NCBI RefSeq assembly: GCF_047123815.1
Contig: NZ_CP138920.1
Coordinates: 2,604,001 to 2,668,000, forward strand
Direction: 5' to 3'
DNA from: Maricaulis sp017643475
GTDB taxonomy: Bacteria; Pseudomonadota; Alphaproteobacteria; Caulobacterales; Maricaulaceae
DNA: 64,000 bases
Position numbers and translations under genes: made by a program. Below are positions 38,843 through 47,743 of this stretch, piece by piece. The notes below the pieces were generated by a model. It ran no database searches. It saw only the letters and a program-made list of their open reading frames with translations, and was not told where the DNA came from. Each line of letters begins with the position of its first letter. Positions within the stretch are counted from its first letter, which is position 1.

Positions 38843-39577
38843 TCAGCCGTCTTCGGCTTCACCGTTTTCCTCGTCACACGTCCGGGCCAGGCGGTCCTCG
38901 GTCCAGGCCTCGACCATCAGGGGTAGACCCAGAGCTTCCCGGCGTTCGTCGAGCGTGACCTGCTCTTCGATACTGCCCGGATTGACCCGACCATTGAAAC
39001 AGGTTTCGGCCGTGCCGAACAATTGCGGCTGGCCGGTCATGACCCGCCAGCTATCCGCGCGCCGTGCGTATTCCGGGCCGTCGATCAGGCCCATCATGGC
39101 CACGCCTTCTAGCGCCGCGACAATGGTGCCTTCCGCGGTCTCGTCCCGCTCGGCCCAGTTGAGGATTTGTTCCCCCATCCGGGTCTGCTCCGCATAGAGG
39201 ATGGGGAAAAACTCCGGGTCGAGTTGTGCCACTGCCCAGGCCGTGTTGGCGCCTTCCACCTCCCGGATCGTGTCGGCGGTTTCGCGCAGGATTGCCCCGT
39301 GCGCACCTTCATCCAGATCGTTGCGCGCGATGACTGGAAGCAGCTGTTCGGCCAGAAAGCGTTCGCGGGCCCGGCGCGCGCCCAGTTCTCCAGCCAGATT
39401 ACCATACGCGGCCCAGGCGCCATCAATCTGTGCGATCAGGCTGGCGGCATCGGTCGGTGGAGGTGGCGGTAGGTCTTCCTCGGCGCCGACGAGCGCGTCC
39501 TCGATCGCGGTTTCCTGGGCGTCAGGCTGGGCCTGGTCCTGCAGGGAAAGGCTCAGGGCGAGGGCGGCGAGAAACAT
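38843..39577 (-). CDS. Secreted hypothetical, perhaps DUF6624-like
   Basis: A 244-residue protein with a short hydrophobic start (probable signal), a proline-rich stretch (EDLPPPPPTD, about residues 34-43) and an all-helical remainder. The C-terminal part (PQLFGT ... DERREALGLP) resembles the end of DUF6624 proteins (pQ-YGT ... RR-x-x-x-GL), but this is a visual match. A good ribosome site (GGAG) precedes the ATG. Confidence 0.7.
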   Translation of the reverse strand: MFLAALALSLSLQDQAQPDAQETAIEDALVGAEEDLPPPPPTDAASLIAQIDGAWAAYGNLAGELGARRARERFLAEQLLPVIARNDLDEGAHGAILRETADTIREVEGANTAWAVAQLDPEFFPILYAEQTRMGEQILNWAERDETAEGTIVAALEGVAMMGLIDGPEYARRADSWRVMTGQPQLFGTAETCFNGRVNPGSIEEQVTLDERREALGLPLMVEAWTEDRLARTCDEENGEAEDG

Positions 39578-39610
39578 GCGTACGGCTCCGGTTCGGGATT
39601 TCGCTGCAGT

Positions 39611-40153
39611 TTAACCGGGTTCGTGGCCAGCGGAAGAGGGGCGTCCCGATAGCCAGGCCAGATGCCAGAGCGCGGGTACAAGAATGGTGACGTTGATCAA
39701 CTGGACCGCATCGCTTCCGATGGGCGGAGTTGCAAGGATTAAGCTGCCGAGGAGGAAGGTACAGTTGACCCCGAAGTACGCGAAATGGGGCGCGCTCTGA
39801 AACAGAGACAGGCCGGCATCTCTCGCTCGCCGGACGGCCCAGAAGGGGAGCCAACTCTGACCCAGGAGCAGAATGATGCCCCAGCCTATCAATGAAAGGC
39901 GTCCTTGGAGTTGAGTCATGAATTCGGTATCGCGAATGGCCGCAGGCAATGCCTGCCCAGCGAGCAGTTGAATGACCTGGCCAAACACGACGGAAGTCGC
40001 GGCGCCAATGATCCAGATGCTGAAGAAGCGAGATCCGAACGTTCCCATGGCACTCGCTTCACCCTCCTCAGGGTAGTTCAATTTCATGGGCTTGGAGTAG
40101 CCGTGAAACGAATACGCCCTGCGCGGTGGAAACGGGTTGATCCAGTTTGGCAT
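39611..40153 (-). CDS. Hypothetical inner-membrane protein
   Basis: A 180-residue protein with about four hydrophobic helices (roughly residues 45-165) and a hydrophilic N-terminus. No family was recognised with confidence. The ATG at 40153 is preferred; a second at 40087 would shorten the N-terminus by 22 residues and neither has a strong ribosome site. A bidirectional terminator lies just upstream at 40185-40218, isolating the gene from the next block. Confidence 0.65.
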   Translation of the reverse strand: MPNWINPFPPRRAYSFHGYSKPMKLNYPEEGEASAMGTFGSRFFSIWIIGAATSVVFGQVIQLLAGQALPAAIRDTEFMTQLQGRLSLIGWGIILLLGQSWLPFWAVRRARDAGLSLFQSAPHFAYFGVNCTFLLGSLILATPPIGSDAVQLINVTILVPALWHLAWLSGRPSSAGHEPG

Positions 40154-40184
40154 TCCGCACTCATAGCGTGCAGTCAGGCAAAAC

Positions 40185-40218
40185 AAAAGCGGAAGAGCCG
40201 TGAGGCTCTTCCGCTTTT
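40185..40218. terminator. Bidirectional terminator
   Basis: AAAAGCGGAAGAGCC (40185-40199) pairs perfectly with GGCTCTTCCGCTTTT (40204-40218) around GTGA. A T-run follows on the plus side and T-rich sequence follows on the minus side. It can end the 33-codon minus-strand gene upstream. Confidence 0.85.
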
Positions 40219-40304
40219 TGTTTAGCTTGTGAAGCTCTGCTTCGGGGCCGGGAGGCGATCCGGCCCCAAACCCCTGGGCTGACAGGGGTAGCAGCGCTTC
40301 AGGC
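40219..40304 (-). other. Structured 3' region of the 33-codon gene
   Basis: Between the small gene and the terminator, the minus strand has two further hairpins: CCCCTGTCAGCCCAGGGG (about 40271-40288) and GGGGCCGG/CCGGCCCC (about 40243-40266), then GAAGCAGAGCTTC. This is an unusual density of structure for a short 3' untranslated region. Confidence 0.5.
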
Positions 40305-40406
40305 TTAGGCGAAGGTGCTGCCCAGCGCGACCGTCATGGCGCCGAAGACGCCTGCGACGAACAGGACATTGATCACCGTAGCCAAGGTTTGCGTAACGCG
40401 GTCCAT
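40305..40406 (-). CDS. 33-residue hydrophobic small protein
   Basis: A 34-codon frame: charged start MDRVTQT followed by one hydrophobic segment of about 22 residues (ATVINVLFVAGVFGAMTVAL). The ATG at 40406 has AAGGA nine bases upstream. It lies alone in a 465-bp gap between terminator and crcB. Product is probably a single-pass membrane peptide; function unknown. Its short size means coding status rests on ribosome site, hydrophobicity and the terminator behind it. Confidence 0.55.
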   Translation of the reverse strand: MDRVTQTLATVINVLFVAGVFGAMTVALGSTFA

Positions 40407-40651
40407 TTGACTGTCCTTTCGGTTTTCTATGCTCGCGGTCCCTCCCGCGATGCCTCAGGGTAAATAATGGGTTACGACAGAAACTGAAGAGACGTTTCGC
40501 GAACGCACAATTGCATATATGCATGGATTAAACGAAAGTACATGAAATTACGGATTGGTCATGTTTCGCAATGTTTCGTAATGCCGATGTGAGGACCACC
40601 GCCGATACGTGTCAGCTTGCCAATCCGCGCCCGGAGGCCTAACCAGCCGGG

Positions 40652-41035
40652 ATGATGAATATCCTGCTGATCGGTGCCGGTGGCGCCTTGGGCGCCATTT
40701 CACGGCATTACGTAGGGCAGCTTGCCCTGCGTACAATGGGCGGCGGCCAGCCCTGGGGCACGCTTTCGGTCAATATTGCTGGCGGATTGCTGATGGGTTT
40801 GCTGGTTGGATGGCTGGCGGCGAGCGAGCGCGCTGACGACACGTCCATCCGTTTCCTGGCTGCCGTCGGCTTTCTTGGCGGCTTTACCACTTTCTCGGCT
40901 TTCTCGCTGGAGATGGTGCGCATGCTGGAAACGCGTGCCTGGATGAACGCTTTCGCCTATGCAGCCGGTTCGGTCATTCTGTCAGTTGGCGCAGTGATGG
41001 TCGGTTTGATGATTATGAGGAAAGTCTGGGCATGA
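40652..41035 (+). CDS. crcB: Fluoride channel CrcB/Fluc
   Basis: A 127-residue protein with four membrane helices that exports fluoride as a dual-topology dimer. Family marks are GGALGAISRHY at the N-terminus, GTLSVNIAGG (the conserved Asn of the pore) and GFLGGFTTFSAFSLE with the phenylalanine box. No fluoride riboswitch was recognised upstream. The stop overlaps the next gene (ATGA). Confidence 0.93.
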   Translation: MMNILLIGAGGALGAISRHYVGQLALRTMGGGQPWGTLSVNIAGGLLMGLLVGWLAASERADDTSIRFLAAVGFLGGFTTFSAFSLEMVRMLETRAWMNAFAYAAGSVILSVGAVMVGLMIMRKVWA

Positions 41036-42024
41036 GCCGGGTACAGAAAATTACCGTCGAGAAGGGTGAGGAGGACAGCCGTCTGGACCGCTGGTTCAAG
41101 CGTCGTTTTCCGCACATCACCCAGGGCCAGGTCCAGAAACTCTGCCGCAAGGGCGAGATCCGTGTTGATGGCGGCCGGGTAAAGCCGGACAGTCGGGTCA
41201 GCGCAGGCATGGAAGTGCGCGTGCCGCCACTTCCCGACGCCAAGGAAATGCGGGCCAAGAACACGCTCAGCGATCGCGATATCGAATACGTCAAATCCCT
41301 GGTGATCTACGAGGATGACGACGTCATCGCCTTCAACAAGCCCTCTGGCCTCGCCGTGCAGGGCGGTTCCAAGACGACACGTCATCTCGACGGCCTGCTG
41401 GATGCGTTCGGCGAGGGCCTGCAGCGACCGCGTCTGGTCCACCGCCTGGACAAAGACACCTCCGGCGTTCTGGTCGTGGGCAAGTCCCCGGCCGCCACGG
41501 CGCGCCTGGCCAAGGCTTTCCAGTCCCACAAGACGAAAAAAACCTACTGGGCGATTGCCATTGGCGTTCCCAAACCGCGCCTGGGCGAGGTGAAAGGCTT
41601 CATGAAGAAAACTGCCGGTGCGGGTGGTGATCCGGACAGGGAGGTGATGACCGCTGCCCGTCATGGTGATGAAGGCGCGCATCACGCGCTTAGCCGTTAC
41701 ACGGTCGTGGCCGATGCCGGCCAGAAGGCCAGCTGGGTTGCCCTGCGCCCGGTAACCGGCCGGACCCACCAGCTGCGTGTGCACCTCCAGGCGATGGGCA
41801 CCTCAGTGCTCGGCGACAAGAAATACCCGTGTCACCGTCCGGCTCCGGAAGATCTCGACCAGAAACTCTGCCTGCATGCCCGTCGCCTTGAGCTCCCGCG
41901 GGCCAACGGCAAACCGCTCGTCATCGAGGCCCCGCTGCCCAGAAACATGAACCGGATTTTCGGCATGCTTGGTTTTGACCTGCGCGATGCCGACGAAGAG
42001 ATGATCGAGGAACAGCTGGCTTAG
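41032..42024 (+). CDS. 23S rRNA pseudouridine synthase, RluC/RluD type
   Basis: A 330-residue enzyme with an N-terminal S4 RNA-binding domain (about residues 10-75) and the catalytic domain; the signature RLVHRLDKDTSG holds the active Asp. RluC (positions 955/2504/2580) is more likely than RluD because of the neighbours (crcB before, HAD and ATP12 after), a common alphaproteobacterial set, but the two cannot be told apart safely. Its stop overlaps the opposed DUF1244 gene by four bases. Confidence 0.9.
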   Translation: MSRVQKITVEKGEEDSRLDRWFKRRFPHITQGQVQKLCRKGEIRVDGGRVKPDSRVSAGMEVRVPPLPDAKEMRAKNTLSDRDIEYVKSLVIYEDDDVIAFNKPSGLAVQGGSKTTRHLDGLLDAFGEGLQRPRLVHRLDKDTSGVLVVGKSPAATARLAKAFQSHKTKKTYWAIAIGVPKPRLGEVKGFMKKTAGAGGDPDREVMTAARHGDEGAHHALSRYTVVADAGQKASWVALRPVTGRTHQLRVHLQAMGTSVLGDKKYPCHRPAPEDLDQKLCLHARRLELPRANGKPLVIEAPLPRNMNRIFGMLGFDLRDADEEMIEEQLA

Positions 42025-42338
42025 CCCTTCCCCTTCGCCGCCATGCGGGCCTTGAATGCCGTCATCTGTTCGTCGGTGGCCGGGCGTTGGTGCTCTGATT
42101 TCCACTGGGTGTAGGGCATGCCATAGACACGTTCGCGTCCGTCTTCCCTGCCGAGCTCCAGTCCCTCGGCCTGCGCGGCCTCGGTCCACCAGTCGCCCAG
42201 GCAGTTGCGGCAGAAATCGGCGAGGATCATCAGGTCGATATTCTGGACATCCTTGTTGGCGTCGAGATGGGTCAGCAGGCGGCGGAAGGCGGCGGCGTCC
42301 AGGCGGTCGCGCTGGTCATCGGTGAGCTGGTCGAGCAT
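42021..42338 (-). CDS. DUF1244 family protein
   Basis: A 105-residue helical protein conserved in proteobacteria. The family core is unmistakable: AAAFRRLLTHLDANKDVQNIDLMILADFCRNCLGDW with two Cys, followed by VYGMPYTQWK. Function is not established. The ATG has AAGGA in front. It opposes the rRNA synthase gene with shared stop bases. Confidence 0.88.
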   Translation of the reverse strand: MLDQLTDDQRDRLDAAAFRRLLTHLDANKDVQNIDLMILADFCRNCLGDWWTEAAQAEGLELGREDGRERVYGMPYTQWKSEHQRPATDEQMTAFKARMAAKGKG

Positions 42339-42409
42339 GGCAGTCCTTCAGGGCTTGTCTTGCGGCGCGAGCGCGCCTAGTCAGCGGGCGAAACCAAGAG
42401 GTAATTCGC

Positions 42410-43105
42410 ATGACGTCTCAGCTCAAGCTCGCCATCTGGGATATTGACGGCACCATTATCGACAGTCGCAAGATTATCCAGCGGGCCATGAACAGCGCCT
42501 TCGAGCGCGCAGGGCTTGGCGGGATTGATTATGATCGCACGCGAACCATTGTCGGCCTGGAACTGACCGAGGCGGTGCTGAAGCTGGCGCCGGTGGATTA
42601 TCCGGCCGAGCGCATCCCGCAGCTGGCGACCTTCTACAAGGAGGCCTTTGTGGAACAGCGTCAGGAACCCGGTTTCGAGGAGCCGCTTTATGATGGTGCG
42701 CTGGAGACGATCGAGCGGCTGGCCGATGCAGGCTGGTTGCTGGGCGTGGCGACAGGCAAGGCCCGTCGTGGTCTGGATATCGTCTTCGGACATCATGATC
42801 TGCACAAATACTTCCAGACATTCCAGACGGTTGATGGCGGTCCGGGCAAGCCGCATCCGCGCATGATTCTGGATGCCATGGGCGAGACCGGCACGGATCC
42901 GCACCAGGCCGTGATGATCGGTGATACGATGTTCGACATGCAGATGGGGCGGAATGCCGACGTGCACACTCTGGGCGTCAGCTGGGGATTTCACACGGTG
43001 GACGAGGTCCGCGATGGCGGGGCGCATGAGGTTCATCACACATTCGACACGCTGAACACGGCACTGGACCAGTTCGCCCTTCGTGTGGAAGAGAGCGCGG
43101 CATGA
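42410..43105 (+). CDS. HAD family hydrolase, phosphoglycolate phosphatase-like
   Basis: A 231-residue phosphatase of the haloacid dehalogenase superfamily, subclass I cap. Motif I is DIDGT (residues 8-12), motif III/IV appears as KPHPRM and GDTMFDMQMGRNA. In the crcB-RluC-HAD-ATP12 set it is conserved; the substrate is not known, with phosphoglycolate only a possibility. It overlaps the ATP12 gene by four bases. Confidence 0.88.
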   Translation: MTSQLKLAIWDIDGTIIDSRKIIQRAMNSAFERAGLGGIDYDRTRTIVGLELTEAVLKLAPVDYPAERIPQLATFYKEAFVEQRQEPGFEEPLYDGALETIERLADAGWLLGVATGKARRGLDIVFGHHDLHKYFQTFQTVDGGPGKPHPRMILDAMGETGTDPHQAVMIGDTMFDMQMGRNADVHTLGVSWGFHTVDEVRDGGAHEVHHTFDTLNTALDQFALRVEESAA

Positions 43106-43845
43106 CAGAGAACTACGAAACCAAGCCCGGCGTCCGCATCCCCAGCCAGCAGGACAACCTGCCCAAGCGCTTTTACGAGAGCGTGACGGTCGAGGCGGTG
43201 GATGATGCCTTTGAGGTGCGTCTTGATGGCCGTGGTGTGAAAACGCCGGGCCGCAACGCTGCGATCCTGCCGACGCAGGCGTTGGCCAAGGCGCTGGCCG
43301 AGGAATGGGCCGCGCAGGGCGAGCGTATCGATCCGATGAGCATGCCGATGACCCGGCTGAGCTATGTCACTCTGGATCGCCTGGACATTCCGGCCACGGT
43401 TGCCGAAATCACCAAATACGCCTCCACCGACCTTTTGTGTTTCCGTGCGCCGGAGCCGGATGATCTCGTGGCCGCACAGGCGGCGGCCTGGGATCCCTTG
43501 CTCAGCTGGGCCGAGGAGGCGCTCGGCGCACAGCTGGTGCCCGCGACCGGTGTTTTGCCGATCGACCAGGACCCGGTCGCCCTGACCCTGATTCATAATC
43601 GCGCCGGCAAGCTGGACCGCTGGCGACTGGCAGCCCTGGCCCAGGCGACGGCCCTGACCGGATCAGCAGTGCTGGGTTTTGCGCTGCTGGAAAAGCGCAT
43701 CAGCGGTGAGCAGGCCTTTGCCCTGTCCACGCTGGACGAGCACTACCAGGCCAGCCATTGGGGCGAGGATGCCGAGGCGAAGGAACGCCTAGACAATCTC
43801 AAGATCGAGATTTTGGCGGTCGAGCGTCTGCTGGACGCGCTCTAG
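43102..43845 (+). CDS. ATP12 family ATP synthase assembly chaperone
   Basis: A 247-residue protein homologous to mitochondrial Atp12, which helps assemble the F1 alpha subunit. Typical blocks are PKRFYESVTVE, LDGRGVKTPGRN, LAEEWAAQGE and YASTDLLCFRAPEPDDLVAAQ. It is cytoplasmic, found mainly in alphaproteobacteria and mitochondria. Convergent with the GNAT gene with overlapping stops (CTAG). Confidence 0.92.
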   Translation: MTENYETKPGVRIPSQQDNLPKRFYESVTVEAVDDAFEVRLDGRGVKTPGRNAAILPTQALAKALAEEWAAQGERIDPMSMPMTRLSYVTLDRLDIPATVAEITKYASTDLLCFRAPEPDDLVAAQAAAWDPLLSWAEEALGAQLVPATGVLPIDQDPVALTLIHNRAGKLDRWRLAALAQATALTGSAVLGFALLEKRISGEQAFALSTLDEHYQASHWGEDAEAKERLDNLKIEILAVERLLDAL

Positions 43846-44933
43846 ATACCGCGCACGGCGGTCAGCGTATCCAGCCGGCGCCAGGCCTTGGCCGGCCAGT
43901 TCGAGACTGGTCCCAGGGGCAGGGCGCTGGCCAGCCGGTCGACGCCGCGGCCCAGGGCCAGAGCGGCGCTGGAGACTGACATGCTGGAAATCTCGCCGCG
44001 AAGAATATCAAAACTGCTGTTTGAGAACCGCTTCTTGAAGTCGTAATTGCCGGGGCCGAGATGCATTTGCGTCGGGCCGAGATCGGTCAACTGGCGAATC
44101 ATCTCTCGGAACAGGAGCAAACCCGGCGCCACACTGGACATGGCCGGGTCATAGGCCGGGAACCAGTAATGCAACACACCGCGCGAGCGAATGCCGAAAT
44201 GCGCGGCGACGAGCTTGCCATCCAGTTCCATGGTCGAGAGGCAGCCGGCCAGACGGTCCGTGCGATGGGCGAACAGGTTGTAGACCAGCTGGCGCGCCCA
44301 ATCGCCGTGGAAGACGTCGGTCGCGCCCGTCGCAGCATATTGTGCACGCTTGTAGCTCAACAGCTGGTCCAGCGCCTCGGATCGCGGATCATCGATTTGA
44401 TAGACGACCTCGCCTCCCAACGCGTCCAGCTTGCGTTCGCGGGCGCGCAGATTGCGCATGGCCTTGGCTTCGGCTTTCTGTCTGCCTTCCCAATAGACGT
44501 GCTGCCCCTCGGAAAGGTCGACAACCCAGGACGCTTCGGCCGGGTGCCCATTTTCGCGGAGATCCGACTGCGTCGCCAGGCCACCATCATAGATCAGCGT
44601 TCCGAATGTTTTGCGCCTCAGCAGGTTGGCGAAACGAAGTTCCGGATCATCGGAGATCAGGCCGTGATGATCGCCCATCGGACCGCCAATAGGGCGGAAG
44701 ACACCGCTTATGGATTTCTGGAAGGGCAGGAAACCCGCCGGTACACCATCCCGATAAAACACAGCAACCCGCGTGTCCGTGCGGACCGCCGACATCGCCT
44801 CCGTGAACTCGAGGTCGAAATAGGGAGAAGCAAGTTCAGGCGCAGCGTCGACAAAGCCGTGCCAGTGCTGGCGCAGGCGCGGCGACAAATTCTGGACTTT
44901 GAGAATTTCGCAGGACGTGGCGTAATGGGACAT
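43842..44933 (-). CDS. FemAB-like/GNAT_6 (BioF2-like) acyltransferase
   Basis: A 363-residue cytoplasmic enzyme with the double-GNAT arrangement of the CelD/FemAB group (Acetyltransf_6). Seen: N-terminal half with PYFDLEFTEAMSAVR, central LRARERKLDALGG, and the second GNAT part LAGCLSTMELDGKLVAAHFGIRSRGVLHYWFPAYDP. Members act on exopolysaccharide or lipid substrates, but the target is not predictable. ATG at 44933 follows GAGGAG at good spacing; an upstream in-frame start at 45161 would overlap the divergent secreted-protein gene and is rejected. Confidence 0.85.
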   Translation of the reverse strand: MSHYATSCEILKVQNLSPRLRQHWHGFVDAAPELASPYFDLEFTEAMSAVRTDTRVAVFYRDGVPAGFLPFQKSISGVFRPIGGPMGDHHGLISDDPELRFANLLRRKTFGTLIYDGGLATQSDLRENGHPAEASWVVDLSEGQHVYWEGRQKAEAKAMRNLRARERKLDALGGEVVYQIDDPRSEALDQLLSYKRAQYAATGATDVFHGDWARQLVYNLFAHRTDRLAGCLSTMELDGKLVAAHFGIRSRGVLHYWFPAYDPAMSSVAPGLLLFREMIRQLTDLGPTQMHLGPGNYDFKKRFSNSSFDILRGEISSMSVSSAALALGRGVDRLASALPLGPVSNWPAKAWRRLDTLTAVRGI

Positions 44934-45032
44934 GGACTTCTCCTCGCACTGTGTAATGCAAGCAAGAGGCCAGTTTAACGCCGCTTTTTCGCGTGACAGG
45001 GGAGCGCGGAAACAGGCCTCAGGGGGACTTGA

Positions 45033-45569
45033 ATGCAAAAACTGATTTTTGGACTCGCCGCCTTGGCGATCGCATCCACGGCCGCAGCCCAGGAATATGC
45101 CGAAGGGCTGTATGACGGCCGTAACGTGCCGGGTTGGGTTTATTCCCAGGCCGGATCGCAAGGATCAGGCTTGCCGACCTGGGTTCCGGCCAGCGGAGGC
45201 AGCGATGTTGATGGTGCCAATTGTAATGTCGGTGCATCCGAAGTGCAGGGTCGGCGCGTTGACTATCTTGAGTATTTCAATGCTGTCACACCGCAGATCT
45301 TTGCCGAGCAGATGCGGGCGGGCGGAACTGTTGTCCGTTCAGGTCATCTAACCGAGGTTATTGACCTCAATGGTCGTCCGGCGATGCGCAATGTCCTGAC
45401 CGCGGAAGTGGGGGGGCAGGCCTTCAATTTCGCGATTGTCTCCGTGGGCACGAACGGCAGGCTGGTGACGCTGACATGTACGGTGTTCGATGGTGGTTAT
45501 CTTGACCGCATTCAGGAATTCTATGATTTCGCGGAGGGGCTGACATTGTTGGCACCACCGCCTTTGTAA
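45033..45569 (+). CDS. Secreted hypothetical protein, tandem paralogue 1
   Basis: A 178-residue protein with signal peptide ending ASTAAAQ. It aligns with the product of 45584-46117 along the whole length: YDGRN-x-x-GWV, GLPTW, GANCN, LTEVIDLNGRPAMRN and a final Cys-containing strand (LTCTV/IRCSI). No known domain was identified. Two conserved Cys suggest a disulfide in the periplasm. Confidence 0.78.
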   Translation: MQKLIFGLAALAIASTAAAQEYAEGLYDGRNVPGWVYSQAGSQGSGLPTWVPASGGSDVDGANCNVGASEVQGRRVDYLEYFNAVTPQIFAEQMRAGGTVVRSGHLTEVIDLNGRPAMRNVLTAEVGGQAFNFAIVSVGTNGRLVTLTCTVFDGGYLDRIQEFYDFAEGLTLLAPPPL

Positions 45570-45583
45570 CCGGGGGAAGAAGA

Positions 45584-46117
45584 GTGAAACGCGTTGTGTT
45601 GAGTATTGCCGCCCTGCTGGGGGTGACCTCCGGTGCCCTGGCCCAGGATCATTTGGATGGCGTTTATGACGGTCGCGAAATCGCGGGCTGGGTCCATAAC
45701 GCCGAAACTTCCGAAGCTGTCGGTCTTCCGACCTGGTATCCGGAAGGCGGGGCCTTTGCCGGTGCCAACTGCAATCTGGAAACCCTTGCCCTGGCGGCAT
45801 CATCCCAGGAATGGCTGGAGGCGTTTTATGCAGCCAATCCAGCGACGGTCGGGGCTCAGTTGCAGGCGTCTGGAGTGGACTGGCGCCAAGGGTATCTGAC
45901 CGAGGTTATCAACCTGCACGGCCGACCGGCCATGCGAAACCTCTGGGCCGGTGCGCATGAGAACCAGGGTTTCGAGGCGATGATGGTTTCCATCTCTGGC
46001 GCGGAACAACTGGTCATTATCCGCTGTTCCATCCAGACCGGTTACCTGCTTCCAGCGCTGCAGGCGTTCTACCAGTTTGCCAGCGACATCGAGATCGAGA
46101 CGACACCGCCGCAATAG
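45584..46117 (+). CDS. Secreted hypothetical protein, tandem paralogue 2
   Basis: A 177-residue protein with a GTG start (RBS GGGGAAGAAG), signal peptide to about ALAQ, and the same conserved blocks as the preceding gene (YDGREIAGWV, GLPTW, GANCN, LTEVINLHGRPAMRN). It lies only 14 bp behind its paralogue, so the two are surely co-transcribed. Function unknown. Confidence 0.78.
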   Translation: MKRVVLSIAALLGVTSGALAQDHLDGVYDGREIAGWVHNAETSEAVGLPTWYPEGGAFAGANCNLETLALAASSQEWLEAFYAANPATVGAQLQASGVDWRQGYLTEVINLHGRPAMRNLWAGAHENQGFEAMMVSISGAEQLVIIRCSIQTGYLLPALQAFYQFASDIEIETTPPQ

Positions 46118-46210
46118 GCTGGAAAGCAAGAGGCGCGCGATGTGATTGCGCTGTCAGGGCGACCTCTGCTATCCCCCTCGCAAGAGAAAGAAAACAGGGG
46201 GCGTCCTGCC

Positions 46211-47743
46211 ATGAAAGATGTGCTCGAACAGCTGGAAGCAAAGCGCAATGGCGCGCGGCTCGGTGGCGGTGAAGCGCGGATCGAGAGCCAGCACGCCAAG
46301 GGCAAGCTGACTGCACGCGAGCGTATCGAGCTCCTGCTCGACGATGACAGTTTCGAAGAATGGGACATGTTCGTCGAGCACCGCTGTGTTGATTTCGGCA
46401 TGGCCGACAAGAAGATCCCGGGCGATGGCGTGGTCACTGGTCACGGCACGATCAACGGTCGTCTCGTCTATGTTTTCTCCAAGGATTTCACGGTGTTCGG
46501 TGGCTCCCTGTCGGAGACCCACGCACAGAAAATCGTCAAGATCCAGAAGGCCGCGCTTCAAAATGGCGCCCCGATCATCGGCATTTTCGATGCCGGTGGC
46601 GCGCGTATCCAGGAAGGCGTCGCGTCGCTGGGCGGGTATGCGGATATATTCCTGCAAAACACATTGGCGTCCGGTGTCGTTCCGCAGATCTCCATGATCA
46701 TGGGACCGTGCGCGGGCGGTGATGTCTACTCACCGGCCATCACGGACTTCATCTTCATGGTGAAGGACACGTCCTACATGTATGTCACCGGACCGGACGT
46801 TGTGAAAACGGTCACCAATGAAGAGGTCACGCACGAGGATCTGGGCGGAGCATCCGTACACGCCAAGAAATCCGGCGTTGCCGATGGGGCGTTCGAAAAT
46901 GACCTGGAAGCCCTTGTCCAGCTGCGTCGCCTGATCGACTTTCTGCCGCTGTCCAACCGCGAAAAGCCGCCGGTGCGCCCGGTCTATGACCGTGCTGACC
47001 GCCAGGAGCCGAGCCTCGATAGCCTGGTCCCGTCCAATCCGAACAAGCCCTATGACATCAAGGAGCTGATCGAGAAGGTCTCTGACGAAGGCGACTTCTT
47101 CGAGATCGCACCGGATTACGGAACCAATATTGTCGTCGGTTTTGGCCGTCTTGACGGCCAGCCGGTCGGTTTTGTTGCCAACCAGCCGATGTCGCTCGCT
47201 GGCGTTCTGGACATTGACGCAAGTCGCAAGGCCGGCCGTTTTGTCCGCTTCTGCGATGCCTTCAATATCCCGCTTGTTACTTTTGTGGACGTTCCGGGCT
47301 TCCTGCCGGGCACCAAGCAGGAATATGGCGGGCTGATCAAACACGGTGCCAAACTGCTGTTTGCCTATGCTGAAGCTACGGTGCCGAAACTGACGGTCAT
47401 CACCCGCAAGGCCTATGGCGGTGCGTATGACGTGATGAGCTCCAAGCACCTTCGTGGTGACGTGAACTATGCCTGGCCGACGGCCGAAATCGCTGTCATG
47501 GGTGCCAAGGGCGCTGCCGAGATCATCCACCGCAAGGATCTGGGTGACGCGGACAAGATGGCGGAGCACGTCGCCGAGTATGAAGACCGTTTCGCCAATC
47601 CGTTCGTAGCGGCGGGTCGCGGCTATATCGATGATGTGATCATGCCGCACAACACCCGCAAACGCCTGATCACGGCCCTGCGCACGCTGAAGAACAAGAA
47701 GGCGGAAAACCCCTGGAAGAAACACGATAATATTCCGCTCTAG
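46211..47743 (+). CDS. pccB: Propionyl-CoA carboxylase beta chain (carboxyltransferase)
   Basis: A 510-residue carboxyltransferase that makes methylmalonyl-CoA from propionyl-CoA with a biotinylated PccA (not in the window). Family blocks are AKGKLTARERIELLLD, the ASLGGYADIFLQNT and GPCAGGDVYSPA oxyanion-hole regions, and the C-terminal PWKKHDNIPL. The ATG at 46211 follows GGGGGCG and gives the standard N-terminus; an open frame upstream at 46142 is not needed. The stop shares CTAG with the opposed LytTR gene. Confidence 0.95.
   Translation: MKDVLEQLEAKRNGARLGGGEARIESQHAKGKLTARERIELLLDDDSFEEWDMFVEHRCVDFGMADKKIPGDGVVTGHGTINGRLVYVFSKDFTVFGGSLSETHAQKIVKIQKAALQNGAPIIGIFDAGGARIQEGVASLGGYADIFLQNTLASGVVPQISMIMGPCAGGDVYSPAITDFIFMVKDTSYMYVTGPDVVKTVTNEEVTHEDLGGASVHAKKSGVADGAFENDLEALVQLRRLIDFLPLSNREKPPVRPVYDRADRQEPSLDSLVPSNPNKPYDIKELIEKVSDEGDFFEIAPDYGTNIVVGFGRLDGQPVGFVANQPMSLAGVLDIDASRKAGRFVRFCDAFNIPLVTFVDVPGFLPGTKQEYGGLIKHGAKLLFAYAEATVPKLTVITRKAYGGAYDVMSSKHLRGDVNYAWPTAEIAVMGAKGAAEIIHRKDLGDADKMAEHVAEYEDRFANPFVAAGRGYIDDVIMPHNTRKRLITALRTLKNKKAENPWKKHDNIPL

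Noticed and set aside
40524..40651. Fluoride riboswitch upstream of crcB
   Set aside because: The conserved crcB-motif core and pseudoknot sequences could not be found in the 128 bp before the gene.
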